64,000 bases of DNA from assembly GCF_902506435.1 (NCBI RefSeq), contig NZ_LR733215.1:2440304-2504303 (forward strand). Direction: 5' to 3'. A program made the position numbers and the translations under genes. Positions within the stretch are counted from its first letter, which is position 1; the number at the start of each line of letters is the position of its first letter. Source of the DNA: Nocardioides sp. AX2bis. Lineage in GTDB: Bacteria > Actinomycetota > Actinomycetes > Propionibacteriales > Nocardioidaceae. Positions 61,064 through 64,000 of this stretch are shown here, piece by piece. The notes beneath the pieces were generated by a model. It was not told the DNA's origin, ran no database searches, and saw nothing but the letters and a program-made list of their open reading frames with translations.

Positions 61064-61069
61064 AACCTA
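61064..61069 (-). promoter_or_regulatory. -10 box TAGGTT, leaderless start of aldo/keto reductase
   Basis: TAGGTT on the leftward strand ends 7 nt before the ATG at 61056. Confidence 0.55.
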
Positions 61070-61146
61070 CGCACGTCGCGCCCACCCTTGTGTCCCCCCA
61101 CGACCCGACCGAGGCGTGTCCGGCGCCGGGCTGCGACGATGCCCGC

Positions 61147-61707
61147 ATGGCTGCCCAGGGTTCCGGTCCGACCGCCGACGTCTCCGTACGCGTGGCCTGG
61201 GCCGACGACGCCGCGGCCGTGGCCCGCGTCCAGGTGGCCTCGTGGCCCGAGCAGTACGCCGGTCTCGTCGACCCCGCCGACGTCCCGTCCGGCCCCGAGG
61301 TGGAGGAGCGCGCCGCCGAGGTGTGGCGCACCTCGATGGTGAAGCCGGGCGACGCCCGCAACCGCGTGCTGGTCGCGCTGGAGCGCAACCGCGTCGTCGG
61401 GTTCGCGGTGACCGCCCCCGGCGCCGACCCCGACTGCGACCCGGTCGCGGACGGCGAGCTGCTCGAGATCTGCGTGGCACCCGCCGACCGCCGTCTCGGA
61501 CACGGCTCCCGGCTCCTCCAGGCCGCGGCCGACACCCTCGTCGCCGATCGCTTCACCCGCGCCGTGACCTGGCTGCGTGCCGAGGACGACGTCCGCCGCC
61601 GCTTCCTCACCGAGGCCGGATGGGCGCCGGACCAGGCCCACCGCGAGCTCGAGGGCCCCGGCGGCGTGCGCGCCAAGCAGGTACGCCTGCACACCGCCCT
61701 GGCCTGA
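61147..61707 (+). CDS. GNAT-family N-acetyltransferase
   Basis: 186 residues from the ATG at 61147. Single GNAT domain: SWPEQYAGLVDP, acetyl-CoA loop ICVAPADRRLGHGSRLLQAA, and the C-terminal RRRFLTEAGWAPD. GACGAT ends 6 nt before the ATG, so probably leaderless. Its stop is 4 nt before azlC, suggesting one transcript. Confidence 0.85.
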   Translation: MAAQGSGPTADVSVRVAWADDAAAVARVQVASWPEQYAGLVDPADVPSGPEVEERAAEVWRTSMVKPGDARNRVLVALERNRVVGFAVTAPGADPDCDPVADGELLEICVAPADRRLGHGSRLLQAAADTLVADRFTRAVTWLRAEDDVRRRFLTEAGWAPDQAHRELEGPGGVRAKQVRLHTALA

Positions 61708-61711
61708 CCAG

Positions 61712-62401
61712 GTGTCCGCGCTCGCCCCCGACCAGCGTCGAGCGGTGCTGCGCCAGGCGCTCGGCGTCGGGGTCGCCACCGGGGCGTACGGCGTCTCGTT
61801 CGGCGCGGTCAGCGTGGCGGCCGGGCTGACGGTCGCGCAGACCTGCGCCCTGTCCCTGCTGATGTTCACCGGCGCCTCCCAGTTCGCGCTGGTGGGCGTC
61901 CTCGCCGCGGGCGGCTCCCCGCTCGCGGGCGCGGCGACCGCGGTGCTGATCGGCTCCCGCAACACGTTCTACGGCGTCCGGATGGGCGCGCTGCTCGGGT
62001 GGCGCGGGGCCCGGAGGGCGGCCGCTGCCCACGTGCTGATCGACGAGTCCACGGCGGTCGGCCTGGCGCACGCGTCGCCGCAGGCCGCGGCCCGGCTCGG
62101 GTTCGCCGCCACCGGCCTGTCGGTGCTGGTGCTCTGGAACGCAGCGACGCTGGCCGGGGCGCTGGCGGGCTCGGCGCTCGGCGACCCGCGGCGCCTCGGT
62201 CTCGACGCCGCCGTCGGCGCCGCCTTCCTGGCCCTGGTCTGGCCCCAGGTGCGCGGGCGGCGGGCACTCGGGGTCGCGGTCGGTGCTGCGGCGCTGGCTC
62301 TCGTGCTCGTCCCGGCCACCCCGGCCGGGGTGCCGGTGCTCGCAGCCGTCGGCGTCGCTGTCCTGGCCGGACTGCTGCGGGCGCGTGGAGGGGCGACGTG
62401 A
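61712..62401 (+). CDS. azlC: Branched-chain amino acid exporter large subunit AzlC
   Basis: 229 residues from the GTG at 61712. About six to eight membrane spans. AzlC motifs GVSFGAVSVAAGLTVAQTCALSLLMFTGASQFA and IGSRNTFYGVRMG. With AzlD it exports branched-chain or related amino acids. GTGA overlap with azlD. Confidence 0.92.
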   Translation: MSALAPDQRRAVLRQALGVGVATGAYGVSFGAVSVAAGLTVAQTCALSLLMFTGASQFALVGVLAAGGSPLAGAATAVLIGSRNTFYGVRMGALLGWRGARRAAAAHVLIDESTAVGLAHASPQAAARLGFAATGLSVLVLWNAATLAGALAGSALGDPRRLGLDAAVGAAFLALVWPQVRGRRALGVAVGAAALALVLVPATPAGVPVLAAVGVAVLAGLLRARGGAT

Positions 62402-62715
62402 GCGCGGCGGTGGCGACGTGGCTGGCGGTCCTCGGCGCCTCCCTCGGCTGCTACCTGCTGAAGCTGCTCGGGCTGTCCGTGCCGGCGTCACTGCTGGCGC
62501 ACCCGGTGGTGGCGCGGACCGCCCTGCTGCTCCCGGTCGCGCTGCTCTCGGCCCTGGTGGCCGTCCAGGTGCTGGGCGGCACCGGCACGCTCGTCGTGGA
62601 CGCCCGGCTCCCGGCGCTCGCCCTGGCGGCGCTGCTGCTGTGGCGCGGGGCGCCGTTCCTCGTCGTCGTGGTCTCGGCGGCCGCCCTGGCCGCCGTGCTG
62701 CGGCTGCTGGGCTGA
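62398..62715 (+). CDS. azlD: Branched-chain amino acid exporter small subunit AzlD
   Basis: 105 residues, four predicted spans, GTG start. Short hydrophobic protein with the usual AzlD layout: ATWLAVLGASLGCYLLKLLG, then LLPVALLSALVAVQVL. Partner of AzlC. Confidence 0.88.
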   Translation: MSAAVATWLAVLGASLGCYLLKLLGLSVPASLLAHPVVARTALLLPVALLSALVAVQVLGGTGTLVVDARLPALALAALLLWRGAPFLVVVVSAAALAAVLRLLG

Positions 62716-62822
62716 CCCCCGCCGCGCGGGCCCGGCGTCCGAGCGGCCCGACCCGGGACCTGTAACGCTGCGTTACTTCATCTCGTGCAGCACCACGACG
62801 CCGCGGATTCAGATGGTCGTAG

Positions 62823-62844
62823 CAACACCTGAGCAGAGGTGTTG
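62823..62844 (+). promoter_or_regulatory. Hairpin before the transposase remnant
   Basis: CAACACCT-GAGCAG-AGGTGTTG, an 8-bp stem with a 6-nt loop ending 3 nt before the ATG at 62848. It resembles translation-blocking hairpins of insertion sequences. Confidence 0.5.
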
Positions 62845-62847
62845 TAG

Positions 62848-62993
62848 ATGGCGAAGCGTTACGTCTCCTACGAAGAGCGCGATGAGTTCTTCGAGTTGTT
62901 GTGTTCGGGCCTGTCATTAGACGCGGCTCCCTCAACATGCGCACACCAGCCCAAGAGCTGGACCAGCTCCTGACAACCCCGTCAGCAGCCTGA
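62848..62993 (+). pseudogene. IS30-type transposase remnant, core deleted
   Basis: The N-terminal tip reads MAKRYVSYEERDEFFELLCS then GLSLDAA. The frame then switches, and the C-terminal tip LNMRTPAQELDQLLTTPSAA ends at the TGA 62991-62993. The whole catalytic core is missing; reading straight through from the ATG stops at 62971-62973 after 41 codons. The TPAxELDQLL ending is typical of IS30-like transposases. Confidence 0.72.
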
Positions 62994-63114
62994 CCCCGTT
63001 GCTACGACCGATGGACCCCGCCCGCCGCACCAGATGAAGTAACAGAGCGTTACAGGTGCCCGCCGCCTGCCGTCTGTCGCCCGCCGCCCGACAGCCACCC
63101 CGGATCGGACGCGG

Positions 63115-63151
63115 ACGAGGCCCGCCCCCCGGTTCGGGGTGCGGGCCTCGT
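63115..63151 (-). terminator. Hairpin terminator after the mannitol PTS gene
   Basis: ACGAGGCCCGC (63115-63125) pairs with GCGGGCCTCGT (63141-63151), with an inner CCCC/GGGG pairing. 20 nt after the PTS stop in its direction. Confidence 0.85.
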
Positions 63152-63170
63152 ACGGCTGGTGGTGCGTGGT

Positions 63171-64000
63171 TCAGACGCTGACCGAGCCCAGGATCTGCTG
63201 GACCTCCTGGGGCGTCCGGGCGGCCTCGAGCCGGGCCACCTGGGCCTCGTCGAGGAACACCTCGGCGATCTTGCCCAGGAGCTTCAGGTGGTCGTCCCCG
63301 GCGCCGGCCACGCCGATGACGAAGGTGACGTCCTTGCCCTTCCACTGGATCCCCTGCGGGTAGCGGACGAACGACAGCGCCGTGCGGTGGATGGCCGACT
63401 TGGCCTCGTTGGTGCCGTGCGGCAGCGCGAGCCGGTTGCCCATGTAGGTCGACACCGACGTCTCCCGCTCGTGCATCGCGTCGGCGTAGGCCTGGTCGAC
63501 CGCACCGGTGGACACCAGGAGCTCACCGGCCTGCGTGATGGCCTCGTCGCGGGTCGAGCCGCGGCCGTCGAGCACGATCGCCTCGGTGGCGAGCAGCCCG
63601 TCGCCGGCACCGCCCGCGGCGGCCTCCGGCGTACCGCTGCCCGCGGTCGGCCCGGCACCGGCCATGGCCGGCTCCCGGTCCGGGGCGTTGGTCTGCTGCA
63701 GCAGCTCGACGATCTCGTCGTAGCGCGGGCTGGCCATGAAGTTGTCGACCGAGACGTGCGTGGCCGACGGGGTGCGCTGCCGGGCCCGGGCCGTGAGGTC
63801 CTGGTGGGTGACCACCAGGTCGGCGTCGTCCTTCAGGTTCGAGATGGCCTTGTTCACGACGGTGACGTCGGTGAACCCGGCGCCCTGCACCTTCTTGCGG
63901 AGCACCGAGGCACCCATCGCCGACGAGCCCATCCCGGCGTCGCAGGCGAAGACGATCGAGCGGATCGCGCCGGTGCGCTCCGCGGCGGCCCCCGTCAGGT
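63171..64000 (-). CDS. mtlA: Mannitol PTS EIIB-EIIA portion (MtlA type), 5' end outside window
   Basis: 276 residues visible. At the right edge is the EIIB active-site loop IVFACDAGMGSSAMGASVLR (phospho-Cys). An Ala/Gly linker (about residues 110-135 of the visible part) leads to the EIIA domain with phospho-His in NRLALPHGTNEAK. The EIIC membrane part should lie beyond the window. Whether EIIC is in the same chain cannot be seen. Takes up and phosphorylates mannitol. Confidence 0.88.
   Translation of the reverse strand, partial: LTGAAAERTGAIRSIVFACDAGMGSSAMGASVLRKKVQGAGFTDVTVVNKAISNLKDDADLVVTHQDLTARARQRTPSATHVSVDNFMASPRYDEIVELLQQTNAPDREPAMAGAGPTAGSGTPEAAAGGAGDGLLATEAIVLDGRGSTRDEAITQAGELLVSTGAVDQAYADAMHERETSVSTYMGNRLALPHGTNEAKSAIHRTALSFVRYPQGIQWKGKDVTFVIGVAGAGDDHLKLLGKIAEVFLDEAQVARLEAARTPQEVQQILGSVSV

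Larger units (their letters stand above)
62758..63057. mobile_element. 300-bp IS30-like deletion derivative (MITE-like)
   Basis: Fills most of the 455-nt gap after azlD. Ends in 26-bp terminal inverted repeats (62758-62783 and 63032-63057, 24/26 matching, outer bases ACCTGTAACGCT). A perfect 12-bp subterminal inverted repeat GGTCGTAGCAAC lies at 62815-62826 and 62998-63009. It contains only the two tips of a transposase gene. No target-site duplication is obvious next to these ends. Such an element could move only with a full-length relative's transposase. Confidence 0.82.

Overview
The window is chromosomal DNA of a very high-GC Gram-positive actinobacterium. The best match by content is a Nocardioides-like propionibacterial lineage. 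Evidence: a full actinobacterial division and cell-wall cluster ending in sepF-yggT-wag31, the fused qcrCAB/cta respiratory genes, a PspA-PspAA-HtpX-PspAB operon, many GTG starts and many leaderless starts. From memory, the gene order around both the division cluster and the qcr-ctaC-adenosine kinase-erpA-glycerate kinase cluster resembles Mycobacterium tuberculosis. Here a pilus locus lies between the two blocks. All calls are from reading the sequence; no searches were run.

Layout. (1) 1-18,840, leftward: the division/cell-wall cluster mraZ, a small membrane protein, rsmH, ftsL-like, ftsI, murE, murF, mraY, murD, ftsW, murG, murC, ftsQ, ftsZ, pgeF, yggS, sepF, yggT, wag31. Most junctions are 4-nt ATGA/GTGA overlaps. 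mraZ is preceded by six 10-bp-phased GTGG boxes that overlap a promoter. (2) 18,861-26,681, rightward: tadZ, tadA, a VWA-TadB fusion, tadC, then a NarL-type histidine kinase and response regulator. (3) 26,909-31,374: a giant secreted FN3-repeat protein (leftward) and a Flp pilin (rightward). This part is visibly less GC-rich than its surroundings. (4) 31,438-38,940: a membrane-anchored HExxH peptidase, an NlpC/P60 hydrolase behind a c-di-AMP riboswitch, a CxxC protein, a DEDDh/GIY-YIG nuclease, a lone RAM domain, trpD, a pseudo-receiver and a CtaG-like protein. (5) 39,026-48,399: ctaE-qcrC-qcrA-qcrB, then an L,D-transpeptidase, then ctaC-ctaD-ctaF. Together these encode the bcc-aa3 respiratory supercomplex. 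(6) 48,495-56,296: a lysine-less cysteine-desulfurase homologue with a TusA protein, an adenosine-kinase-like protein, erpA, glycerate kinase, a GNAT, nadA and a GAF histidine kinase. (7) 56,413-59,880: the Psp envelope-stress operon and a DUF3043 protein. (8) 60,049-64,000: an aldo/keto reductase, a GNAT, azlCD, a 300-bp IS-derived element and the 3' end of a mannitol PTS gene.

Most notable non-coding structure: a 22-bp repeat family (14 units) at two intergenic loci, 43,587-43,959 and 51,137-51,224. At the first locus, direct and inverted units form a hairpin-capable module that is itself duplicated with a 224-bp period. Also notable are the MraZ operator, a 26-bp inverted repeat in the mraZ-rsmH leader, the riboswitch, and a set of TANNNT boxes placed 6-7 nt before start codons.
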